A stretch of DNA of 64,000 bases, from the NCBI GenBank assembly GCA_963922205.1, contig CAWUHX010000033.1:682001-746000 (forward strand). The letters are read 5' to 3'. Shown one piece after another: positions 11,288-20,000 of this stretch. A program made the translations under genes and the position numbers. Under the pieces are notes generated by a model, which was not told the DNA's origin, made no database searches, and saw only the letters and a program-made list of their open reading frames with translations. The DNA comes from Romanomermis culicivorax (taxonomy: Eukaryota; Nematoda; Enoplea; Mermithida; Mermithidae). Position 1 is the first letter of the stretch; the number at the start of each line of letters is the position of its first letter.

Positions 11288-11582
11288 TATTTATAATGTT
11301 GTTTGTTGTTGCTGTAGGTATGGTCTTCAATGTATTAGATGACTGTAATACTGTCGGTACGGGGCTAGGTAATAAATATCCTATACAAGCGCACAAAAGA
11401 CCAACCCACAATTGTGTATTATTATTGTAGAGAGATAAATTTATTATAGCTGTAATGACTACAATGTATATTAGTATGACCTGACTGAAGAAAACCACTT
11501 TGTTTCGAGGTAGATGTTTTCCAAAAAACTCCCAAACGCTAATGCGAGACGTTTCTGAATGCGTACTATTACTACTATCCAT
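11274..11582 (-). CDS. Small conserved Polinton membrane protein
   Basis: A 102-residue frame. An N-terminal soluble stretch with WEFFGKHLPRNKVVFFSQ leads into two hydrophobic segments, residues about 31-52 (IYIVVITAIINL) and about 57-74 (LWVGLLCACIGYLLPSP). This pattern, two closely spaced membrane segments ending in GYLLP-S/N-P, recurs next to the minor capsid gene in animal Polintons. Its function is unknown; a role at the virion or host membrane is a guess. Its last 14 nt overlap the minor capsid start. The repeat pair at 11639-11708 lies 60-130 bp upstream of its ATG. Confidence 0.75.
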   Translation of the reverse strand: MDSSNSTHSETSRISVWEFFGKHLPRNKVVFFSQVILIYIVVITAIINLSLYNNNTQLWVGLLCACIGYLLPSPVPTVLQSSNTLKTIPTATTNNIINNDNL

Positions 11583-11638
11583 TTCAAAATAAAAAATTTT
11601 TTATTTAACAACTAAACACTCAGTTATAAATTTATAAG

Positions 11639-11708
11639 AAGGCGGAGCTACTAAAGTAACCAATAAAGTTATACAAAAATATAAAGGAGGCGGAGCTATC
11701 AAAGTGAC
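11639..11708 (-). promoter_or_regulatory. Duplicated GC-box-like motif with TATA strings upstream of the membrane/minor-capsid pair
   Basis: aaggcggagctactaaagtaac (11639-11660) and gaggcggagctatcaaagtgac (11687-11708) are two copies of one motif spaced 48 bp apart. Read toward the gene, each is tagctccgcc followed by a TATA-like string. The same core, ggaggaggagcta, appears at 16532-16545 upstream of the other leftward transcription unit. That suggests a shared element of the transposon's own promoters. Confidence 0.4.
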
Positions 11709-11714
11709 ATAAAA

Positions 11715-12239
11715 TTATATATAAATACATAAAGAAGGAGTTAACTTTTCCAAACCTGTACATAATTTATTTCGCAAGTGACCTTTTACAGAAAATTTAC
11801 AATGAAAAAACTTACAAATCAATTTATCATTATAAACAAAATTTGTGTTACTGAAACTTTTAAACATTTTATACATAGGAACATGTCGCACTTTATAATA
11901 CAAAAAATATAAAGTATATATACCACAAACCCTACTATAAAAATTTTGTAAATGTTTCTTATTTGTATATCTTATTGAAGCATTTTTGTTAATATAGTTT
12001 ATAAAAGCAGGAATAACTGGTGATAAACCATAAGAATCAAAATAATATACAGAGTTAGCATTATCAAAATACATAGCTATCCAATGACTTCCTTTTTGAA
12101 AAGATGTATCTGTGTTTGCAATTAAAGCCGCAGGTCTTTTAACTATCTTCAGTAGAGTATCACAAGCAAAAACCCCTAAAAAGTTTTCTGATAATAGCGC
12201 ATCTTGTTGAACATAATATGTCAATTCAAAGTTGTTCAT
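11715..12239 (-). CDS. PRO: Adenovirus-type cysteine protease of the Polinton
   Basis: A 174-residue maturation protease of the adenain/ULP-like fold. The catalytic elements are all visible: His52 in SHWIAMYFD, Asp68 in YYFDSYG, Gln98 and nucleophile Cys105 in [11 protein letters not shown]. An N-terminal GVFACDTL strand precedes them. The C-terminal third is Lys/Cys-rich. In Polintons this enzyme is thought to trim capsid precursors. The ATG lies one nucleotide beyond the integrase stop, so integrase and protease are read from the same strand in immediate succession. No interruptions are seen. Confidence 0.9.
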   Translation of the reverse strand: MNNFELTYYVQQDALLSENFLGVFACDTLLKIVKRPAALIANTDTSFQKGSHWIAMYFDNANSVYYFDSYGLSPVIPAFINYINKNASIRYTNKKHLQNFYSRVCGIYTLYFLYYKVRHVPMYKMFKSFSNTNFVYNDKLICKFFHCKFSVKGHLRNKLCTGLEKLTPSLCIYI

Positions 12240-12240
12240 T

Positions 12241-13335
12241 CTAATTGTCGTCGTCCTTGTTTTGTATATCCTTTTCTAAAATCCAGCTGTTGAATTTTTC
12301 AGGATAACCCCACCACTTCACAAGTACTCTATTTTGACCATCTGGTAAACGTTTAGTTTTCAAAACCTTTTCAATTTTGTATTCTTTGATATCAGGATTA
12401 AAATCAATTTTCTGTAGTTCTTTTTCATAAAAACGTCCTTCCATATCTTCGCCTTCCAGATCTTGAATTGTATAAAGTATATGATTTTGGGTCTTCACAA
12501 TATGCTTTACTTTGAAAACTTCTTCACTCCATTGAGGTAAACAACCTTTGTCAAATACACCTCTATGTTCACTAATTGGCACGTAATCTCCTATATCAAT
12601 CTTAGACTTTCTAGTGTATAATCTTTCAGGGTAAAGTCTTTGCCATATAATGTTTTCGTTAGAATAATCTACATTAATAGGCTTTTCCTTAATCGATCTA
12701 TGAACAGAGTGATTGTAGTTGGAAACAACTGAGGGTAAAATATCAATCCATTTATAAGTAGTAAACTCTGTAAAATATTTAAATAATTTAGTTTTTAAAG
12801 TTCTATTAAACCGTTCTACTATTGAACATTTAATGTCTTCGTTTTGAGAAGTAAAAAAATGTATATCATTAGTTTTCAATAATTTTTGGAAATCTTTGTT
12901 GACAAATTCTTTTCCTTTATTGCTGCACACTCTCCAAGGGATTTGACCTCTTTTTAAAATATTTTGAAAAGCATCACAAACATTCTTTGAATGTTTTGAT
13001 TTTAATGGTTCAACCCATGCGTATTTACTTAATACATCTATACATGTAAGCATAAATTTGTATCCATCGTTAAAATCTGCTAAAGAAGACATATCTGCCA
13101 AATCAATTTCCCATTGCTGATCCATTGCTGTAACGTAAATACGATTACGTGAAAATTTTTTGTTGACTTGTTTATGTAAAGTATAACTATCTTGTTTTGA
13201 AAGCCAATCTTTAACATTTTTACGTGTAATTGTTTTATGGTGTTTTCTAGCTTCAGCATATAATTTTTCAATACTAGAAAAAGCTGTAGGATTTCCGTGT
13301 AAATTTTTGTATAATGTCGAAAGTAAGGTGTTCAT
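12241..13335 (-). CDS. INT: Polinton integrase (DDE, chromodomain), second catalytic Asp replaced
   Basis: The open frame reaches back to 13470, but I choose ATG 13335. It lies 4 nt after the upstream stop and gives the usual N-terminus; the product is 364 residues. The retroviral-type core carries the first catalytic Asp78 (WEIDLADM) and Glu174 ([11 protein letters not shown]). At the second site the family reads an Asp in TDKGKEF, but here it is SNKGKEF (Asn139). That substitution should abolish strand transfer. A C-terminal chromodomain (about 310-355) has [15 protein letters not shown] and NSWI. Integrases of this class insert the element and make its 6-bp duplication. Apart from the Asn the gene is intact, which fits a late point mutation (GAT to AAT). 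Confidence 0.92.
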   Translation of the reverse strand: MNTLLSTLYKNLHGNPTAFSSIEKLYAEARKHHKTITRKNVKDWLSKQDSYTLHKQVNKKFSRNRIYVTAMDQQWEIDLADMSSLADFNDGYKFMLTCIDVLSKYAWVEPLKSKHSKNVCDAFQNILKRGQIPWRVCSNKGKEFVNKDFQKLLKTNDIHFFTSQNEDIKCSIVERFNRTLKTKLFKYFTEFTTYKWIDILPSVVSNYNHSVHRSIKEKPINVDYSNENIIWQRLYPERLYTRKSKIDIGDYVPISEHRGVFDKGCLPQWSEEVFKVKHIVKTQNHILYTIQDLEGEDMEGRFYEKELQKIDFNPDIKEYKIEKVLKTKRLPDGQNRVLVKWWGYPEKFNSWILEKDIQNKDDDN

Positions 13336-13339
13336 CTCT

Positions 13340-13786
13340 CTAGTACAAAGGAGTATACCGTCTAAGTGCTCTAACTTTGCATTGTATCTTCTTTTCTGTC
13401 GAGTTTCCTTTATTAAAGAATGAATCGCCTTTGATATCTTCCTCCGCACCACTTGAAAATAAATCAACACCTTTCACAAATGGTTTATTCAACCGTTTGG
13501 CAGTACTAACTGTATGATCATGTGACTCCTCCGGAGGTGTATGGTAGGAGTGTTTCCGAGGTAAAGTGAATAACATTTTACGTAAAGGGTTTCCTATAGC
13601 CTCTAAGGGTACATTATATTTTTTCAAAGCATTAACAAACTCATCTACTCCAAGCATTTGCATAATTTTTGAACGTTTACGAGACAAATCATGTAATAAA
13701 TCAATAATATGTGATCCTTCAATTAATTTTCCATCAATTAATACTTCACCTTGCTTATTAACATTTATACTAGGGTTACGTCGCAC
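13340..13786 (-). CDS. Conserved Polinton protein upstream of integrase (C-terminal part)
   Basis: A 148-residue frame containing NVNKQGEVLIDGKLIEGSHI (residues about 9-28), a block recognisable as the C-terminal domain of an uncharacterised protein found in many animal Polintons. It ends RRYTPLY four nucleotides before the integrase start. Family members are usually longer at the N-terminus. An upstream piece of open frame (about 13958-13850, PENVTDFTIP) may be its first part, cut off by an AT repeat at 13790-13870. Function is unknown. The tight spacing suggests translation from the integrase/protease transcript. Confidence 0.6.
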   Translation of the reverse strand: MRRNPSINVNKQGEVLIDGKLIEGSHIIDLLHDLSRKRSKIMQMLGVDEFVNALKKYNVPLEAIGNPLRKMLFTLPRKHSYHTPPEESHDHTVSTAKRLNKPFVKGVDLFSSGAEEDIKGDSFFNKGNSTEKKIQCKVRALRRYTPLY

Positions 13787-14119
13787 ATGTTATATGTAAT
13801 ATAATATGTAAGTATAATATGTAAGTTACGTCACACATGTTATATGTAATTTGTTATATGTGTTATATGTAATTTATAATTTTCCCGTAATAATAATTTC
13901 CGATGTGTAACATTTTTAGTATTTGGTATCGTAAAATCTGTAACATTTTCAGGTTCTTCATTTTCATAAAATTAAAAAGGGTATTGTACCCATACAATAA
14001 AAACAGCTATGAAAAGAATCACAGCGAAAGTATTAAAAAAATGTATTTACTGTATATCATATCGCTAAAATAATAGGATCCGACTAACTTGTACAAAGTT
14101 TTTTTGTAAAAATGATGAA
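13787..14119. repeat. AT-rich spacer with atgttatatgtaat repeats
   Basis: Contains several tandem copies of ttatatgtaat and taatatgtaag (13790-13875), with acgtcacacatg and acgtcgcacatg flanking direct repeats. The repeats appear to have grown inside or beside the N-terminal part of the neighbouring gene. The remainder to 14119 is AT-rich without a gene. Confidence 0.6.
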
Positions 14120-14803
14120 TCATTTAGGTGTATACGAAATCATGTGATCATTGTCAGGAAATATATTAGATCTAAGTCGATATTTTTCAGGACATGTCTG
14201 TGTAAGATCTATCAATAAATAACCGTATGGTTTACTAGTAGCATCGTCATACGCCTCTACGAAATAATTTGAAGTAGTTGGAAAAATCTGTCGAGCCAGT
14301 GTGCGGACTTGTAATCTATCGCTTGGGTTTTTTAAAAGAATTAAATATTGAGCGTTTATCCTATTCATACGCATTCCATCAAAAAAGGCATTCTGAACTA
14401 TATGTATAATTGATATATTCCAATGATGTGATCCTTTAGTAAAAAGTTGAGTTAAACTTTGATCATTCTTCATCTCTTGCATCATATCATCCATAATTAA
14501 TAATTTAGGTGTATCTTTACTTTTCTGAAGTTCACTCAAATCAGGCCAACCTTGAATAAATTCTACATAAGAACATTTCTGAACTAATTCATCGTAAGCT
14601 TCTTGCCATTCCGAATAACACCAATAAATTTTCACAGGAGCAGGGTGAAGCATTTCTTTAGCAAAAATTACAAGTTTTTTAACAAATTGTGTTTTTCCTG
14701 ATTTTGTTGGAGCAGAAACTATACAGCTAAATGGATGTTTCCATATATAAAACTTTTCATCATCATCATTTGACATCTCTTTTTTGACAACAACAAAAAC
14801 CAA
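14120..14803 (-). CDS. ATP: FtsK/HerA-type genome-packaging ATPase
   Basis: A 227-residue frame. Walker A is APTKSGKT (residues 31-38) and Walker B is KLLIMDD (100-106). The following conserved segment is HHWNISIIHIVQNAF, and a later Arg/Gln-rich stretch ends NIFPDNDH near the C-terminus. This is the A32-like packaging ATPase of Polintons and large DNA viruses, which pumps DNA into the capsid. An alternative start is Met10 (14776), just before the acidic SNDDDE run. The gene is intact and stands alone between two AT-rich spacers, so it may have its own promoter. Confidence 0.93.
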   Translation of the reverse strand: MVFVVVKKEMSNDDDEKFYIWKHPFSCIVSAPTKSGKTQFVKKLVIFAKEMLHPAPVKIYWCYSEWQEAYDELVQKCSYVEFIQGWPDLSELQKSKDTPKLLIMDDMMQEMKNDQSLTQLFTKGSHHWNISIIHIVQNAFFDGMRMNRINAQYLILLKNPSDRLQVRTLARQIFPTTSNYFVEAYDDATSKPYGYLLIDLTQTCPEKYRLRSNIFPDNDHMISYTPK

Positions 14804-15079
14804 CCACTTTTTACTTGAACAATTTTTAAAATGATTTTTATTATTATTTTAAAACAAAATGTTATATATATAATTATCAAAATTACAATATAAAACAGGG
14901 CACATGTAAAATATAAAGATAGATGATTATATAAAATAGAATAACATTACTGTATGCAAAAATATATGCGCAATATATGTATGAAATTATATAACAAGCA
15001 AATAAGTAAGCAACTACATAAGCAAAGCAAACTATAGCTAATTAAAACATACAAACTGTAATGAATGTAAGCAAAACTT
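14804..15079. other. AT-rich spacer
   Basis: No credible ORF. The minus-strand frame 14947-15159 here is a hydrophobic AT-driven frame. Confidence 0.55.
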
Positions 15080-15451
15080 TTACAATTTACTGTTAATAAA
15101 ATCGCGTAGTTTTTTGATAACAACAGCATCATCAAAATCATAATGATAAAATTCATCAATAAAACAAGCTACAGTATCCTTAAGAATTTTACCACCAGTA
15201 CTTGTAAGTGGTATACATCTAAATATGTCAATCATCTGTTTGAAAGTGTGAAAACAGTAATAACCTTGAACTTCACCTATAACATATTCAAAGCAGTCAA
15301 TGATAAGTCCCATCTTTTCATATAAACGATTAACTGTTGGTGTAATTGCAATATTATATATGGAATTACGAGCTGGACACTGATGATCCTCAACAATTCC
15401 TACCTCTTTAGTGCAATAACAATCAAAAATACACCCATTAAAGATGTCTTG
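15080..15451 (-). CDS. Cys-rich Polinton ORF of unknown function
   Basis: The frame is open from just after a TAA at 15452-15454 to the stop at 15080 (about 123 codons); the first Met is only at 15313. The stretch before that Met looks coding: FNGCIFDCYC followed by EDHQCPARNS gives four Cys and one His that could bind zinc. The rest (YEKMGLIIDCFEYVIGEVQG and FHTFKQMIDIFRC) is predicted helical. The start is therefore uncertain: an upstream exon or frameshift joining it to the gene ending at 15465 is possible. I do not recognise a family. Confidence 0.45.
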   Translation of the reverse strand, partial: QDIFNGCIFDCYCTKEVGIVEDHQCPARNSIYNIAITPTVNRLYEKMGLIIDCFEYVIGEVQGYYCFHTFKQMIDIFRCIPLTSTGGKILKDTVACFIDEFYHYDFDDAVVIKKLRDFINSKL

Positions 15452-15464
15452 TTATAGTTATAGC

Positions 15465-16291
15465 TCAGCACATAAATAATTTTTCACCTTTTACTACTTG
15501 CTCATCAAAAAACCATGGAATATCTAAACCCAGAACACGTAACTCACAAATACGCTTAGTTTCGGCGTCCAACAAACTGGTATCCGACGTTGAATCGTAG
15601 TTAGGATCATTGAAACAGTTGATGAAGAGATCGTTAACAAACGTTGTTTGAACACTAGCTACCTTTTGATCTTCACTAGCATTGCGTTGTTCTCCGGGGA
15701 ATTTTTTAGCATGAACCCCTTCTTCTTCTTCTTCTTTAATAATTTTATTATCTGCAGCAACTTCTTCTTTAACCATTTTTGGGGTAGAACCATCTTTTCC
15801 AGCTATGTCGTCGTTTTCGTTTGTTTTGCATTTTATCGCTAATTGGTGATTTGCTGCTAAAGCGTTGTACTCATTTGAAATAGCTGGCGCTATCTCATGT
15901 ATCATATTGGTCCAGCACCAAAATTGCTAAAGAATAAGACATTATATATTTTAAAAGAAAGAAAGAAAGAATTCATATATCAGCTCACTTCTTTAGATAA
16001 ACACCATGTCGTTCCATTAAACAAATTGTTAAATCGTACTGTAACCCCGTTGCTCTCGGCCAACATCTTATAACCAAGGTTGATGCCGCATTGACCTCCA
16101 TGTGAAAATGTCTTTTCAATAATATTGACATTGCGACCTAGTATACCGTATTGTGGTAAAATGAGCTTGAATCTGCGACCGTATGCCTCTTTTGTTTTAG
16201 GGTCGACGTTACGAAAATAAATTGACACGTATCTACCTTCAACCACTACAAATAATGCCATGTTTTCGTCTAACATGAACTGGTGTTCCAT
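15465..16291 (-). CDS. Two-exon Polinton accessory gene, possible PC4-like ssDNA-binding fold
   Basis: Exon 16291-15989 and exon 15926-15465 join across a 62-bp intron (gtgagc...tctttag, 15927-15988) in one frame, giving about 255 residues. I prefer ATG 16291 because the upstream extension is encoded by a (TC)n tract. The N-terminal part is strand-rich (MALFVVVEGRYVSIYF, RRFKLILPQYG). It is followed by CLSKEQFW across the splice and a helix, MIHEIAPAI, an arrangement that resembles PC4-type single-strand DNA-binding domains. A charged linker (Glu-rich, about 1/3 of the protein) leads to a C-terminal block, RVLGLDIPWFFDEQVV. The fold call is a weak resemblance by eye. It sits at the head of the minus-strand block, divergent from polymerase. 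Confidence 0.5.
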
Positions 16292-17098
16292 TTTCGAAAA
16301 TTCTTGAAGAAATATACCAAAGAGAGAGAGAGAGAGAAAAGAAGCGAGTAGTTTTTGTAGCAACAAAACAGATAAATGTATAAAGTGTTCAAAATTTTAG
16401 AGTAAAAGGAGGTTATAACTATAATAAAATTACCAGGATATATAGCTTATAGATGTAAGAGGAGGAGTAATAAGCATAATAAATATTCAAGATATATATC
16501 CCACTGTATTCTACTATTCTGAGGAGTATATGAGAGGAGGAGCTATGTTCTACAAAAATAAAATAAAATGTGTTTATGTGCTATGGTAACCTTTGAGATC
16601 AAAGCTAGAAAAATATATGTGTTTTATGTGTTATAGTAATTATCAAGGTCAAAGCTATAGAAGCAATATAGCCACGTGCGCATGAGTTATAAGGGTCTTT
16701 AAAGCTTTCCCACATAAAAAGAAAAGATGGTGCAACAGGGTTATAAGCAGCTATTACAGTTATTTTATAGCTTCAAGAATCAAAACAAAAATACTAGGGT
16801 TGTACAGTAAAACAGGTTTTCAACTGGTTTTATCTGGTTATATGCTAATAAAATAAGCTAAAGAAATGATATGGGCACATGTTCATGAGTTATAGAGGTC
16901 TTTAAAGCTTTCCCATCATAAAAAAGAAAAGTACTACAATAACCTCGTAAACAATAATTAAATTTCTACCATAAAATTAATAGTTTTCGCTAATTTATAA
17001 AAACTTTCTATTATTACTGTATAAGTTTTGATGAATAGGTTGTTTTCTATTTTTCTAGTTTATAGTTTTTATATTTTCTAGTTTGGATAATTTTTATA
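16292..17098. promoter_or_regulatory. Divergent intergenic region between the leftward block and polymerase
   Basis: This 800-bp region separates the two transcription directions. It holds three copies of an aggagg-led motif (16407-16422, 16457-16472, 16532-16547) like those at 11639-11708. It also holds two copies of a 50-bp unit containing atgagttata and gtctttaaagctttccca (16680-16729 and 16882-16930). A (ag)n tract lies at 16321-16338. Such paired repeats in a divergent promoter are plausible control sites. No ORF is credible. Confidence 0.5.
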
Positions 17099-20000
17099 AT
17101 GAAACCTATTTACGAGGATATTACTTCGGACGAAGACGACATGCCTATAGAAATTTCAGAAGATATTACTTCGGATGAAGATGACATGCCTATGGAAATT
17201 TTAGAAGATGTTACTTCTGATGAAGACGATGAAACGATCGTGAATGGGTCTTCAGAGAATATTACCTTTGAGAAAGAAGAAGAAGAAACACTTGATAATA
17301 ATATTTTGGAAGAAGAAGAAGAAGGAACTGTTTTAGATTATGATGATGATGAAGATGATCAATACAAAAATTATACGCCTTATAGTTCTGATGAGGAAGA
17401 AATTTACGAAGCAGCTCAAATTGGTGGCGGTGGTGGTGGTGGTGGTGTTGGGGGTAGTGGAGGTGTAATGAATGCATCTTTTGTTGCGGATGATTTTTTC
17501 GAACTAGGTCAACCCAGTACCGTAAATATTAGGCGTTTTAATACCGAAGGTCGCGAGTACTCTGTGAACTTTCATAATACTGAACATATGGATAATTTAA
17601 ATGCTCAAATAGTGCCAAGGTTTCAACGTACAGTGGAGCAAATTTCTGAGAATGTCGCTGATAATGCGTTTATAGGGTTTTCCTTTGCCCATCCAGATTT
17701 GACGAAAGGTCGTGTTTTGATACGTTTTAGACCAAAACATGCTTTAACTGGAGATTTGATTGTAAACACTCTTAATGCTGTTCTTCAATCAAATGAGCAA
17801 ATACAAATTGATAGTCGTCAAGCTACAATTCCCACGATTGTTGTAACACCACCTGAGGGTAGTGGTAAGCTAATTAAAATTACTTATGTAACATTTTATT
17901 TATTTATTTATTTATTTTATTTTAATTTAAGGTATTCACAATGCTCATCAATATTTAAAACATAATGATTTTGTGAAAGATAAACCCTGTATTATTCAAA
18001 TCAACAACATGGATGATTTATGTTTTGCTAGAGCTCTAGTTGTTGCTAGAGCTTACATTCATAAAAAAGATAGGAACACTGAGCACAAATGGGAAAGTAT
18101 TCGAAAGTCTGACAAGCCACATCTGCTGCAAGCAAAGGTTGCTGAAGAACTGATGACCTTGGCAGGATTAGCTAATCATCAAGGGGCTTGCGGTTTTCAT
18201 TAGTGGGAACAACTGCAAGCTGTTTTATTACCCAATTATCAAATCAAAGTTTTTAGCAAAGAATGCTTTAAAGATTAGATATTTAGAGGTTAGAGTTTTT
18301 TATTTTTCTGTTATTGTGTACATATTTAGAGTTTTAAGGACCTGAAGCAATGCATGTTTTGAATATTTACCACCATGATAACCATTACTCCATCATTACA
18401 AAGATGCCTGGATTTTTTGACCGCGGCTACTTTTGTCCTCATTGCGATATGGCCTACAATAACAAAATGGAACACAGATGCAGAAACGCTTGTCCTCTGT
18501 GTTACAATACACCCCCATGTAATCAATTTAATGCTCGAAAATGCAAAGATTGTCTGCGATATTTTAAAAACGATGAGTGCTTTGCTCGACACAAGTTTGT
18601 TTTTACTCAAAGAGGTCAATCGAAACGTCAAAAAACAGGGGTAGCTATTTGCGACCGTTTCAAAGTGTGTGAACAATGTGATACACTGATTCGACGAGCA
18701 CATTCTAAACCTCATAATTGTGGTTATTTTGAATGCAAAACATGCAATAAAAGCGTACCTAAAAAAGGTAGTAGATACGGTATAATTATTTTATTTTATT
18801 TTATATGAAAATTTTTAATTTTAGGACATTTATGTTTTATGCAACCTGTTGGTAGCAAACAAATTGAAGAGGAAGAAGATATATTTAAAACAAATGTTGA
18901 CGAGGATGAGTGTCTAGTTGATAATGAAACAGGAATTACTGATAAGTGTCCTGTTAATCAAAAATTTGTTTTTTATGATTTTGAGAATATGCATGAAAAA
19001 ATTCTACGACAAACCGAATTAGGGGATGTGTTTGAACATGAACCAAATTTATGTGTTGTCCATACTGTATGCGATCAGTGTCATCAAAACGAGGGAAATT
19101 TTTGTTGCGATACATGCGGTCAACGTGAGTGTATTTTCAAAGGCTCTACATGTCTAAATGATTTCTGTGAATACCTTTTTGCAAAAGGTATGAAAAACAT
19201 TACAGCAATAGCGCATAATTCTCGAGGATTTGATGGACAATTTATAATGCAGTTTTTGTATCGTAATGGACATCATAAATTACATATCATTAATAAGGGG
19301 AATTAGTAAATTGTTTATAGTTTTTTCATTTTCATCTATTTATTTATTTTAGGTTTAGAGTTGATGTCTATCAAAGTAGGGTCAATAAAAATTATTGATT
19401 CTCTGAACTTTCTTCCAATGCCTTTGGCGGCTTTACTGAAAACATTTGGAATAAGTGAAATATGTAAAGGATATTTCCCTCATTTCTTCGATAGAAAAGA
19501 AAATTACGGCTATATTGGCCCATATCCTTCACCCGATATGTACGGTTACAATGCTATGAAACTTGCTGCTCATGCCACATTTCTGGAGTGGTATAATGGA
19601 AAGCTTGAAGCAGTAAGTTTGCAAAAGTATAAAGTTTTGCATTTAAATGTGTCATTGTTTAGGGGTGTCATTTTAATTTTGATAATGAGTTACTTGACTA
19701 CTGTCCTAGGGATGTGCAAGTTTTATGACAATGTTGCATGAAATTTCGCGATATTTTTATGGAAGAAACCAATGTCGATCCTTTTGAAAATTCAATAACC
19801 ATTGCTAGTGCTTGCAACTTAGTTTTCCGACGTTTATTTTCGAAGCCACATACTATTGGTGTGATACCGTACAAAGGTTATGGTAAAGAAGAAAGACAGT
19901 CTGTTATAGCCTTAAAATGGTGTAAATGGTTAGCCCATAAAAATGAAAAACTGTATATTCGACATAAACTTAACGGTGGTGAAGCTCAAATTGGAAAATA

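Noticed and set aside
13080-13271. 63-codon ORF inside integrase
   Set aside because: Out-of-frame shadow of the integrase gene.
17262-17477. His/Leu-rich minus-strand ORF
   Set aside because: Antisense of the acidic repeats and Gly run in polymerase exon 1.
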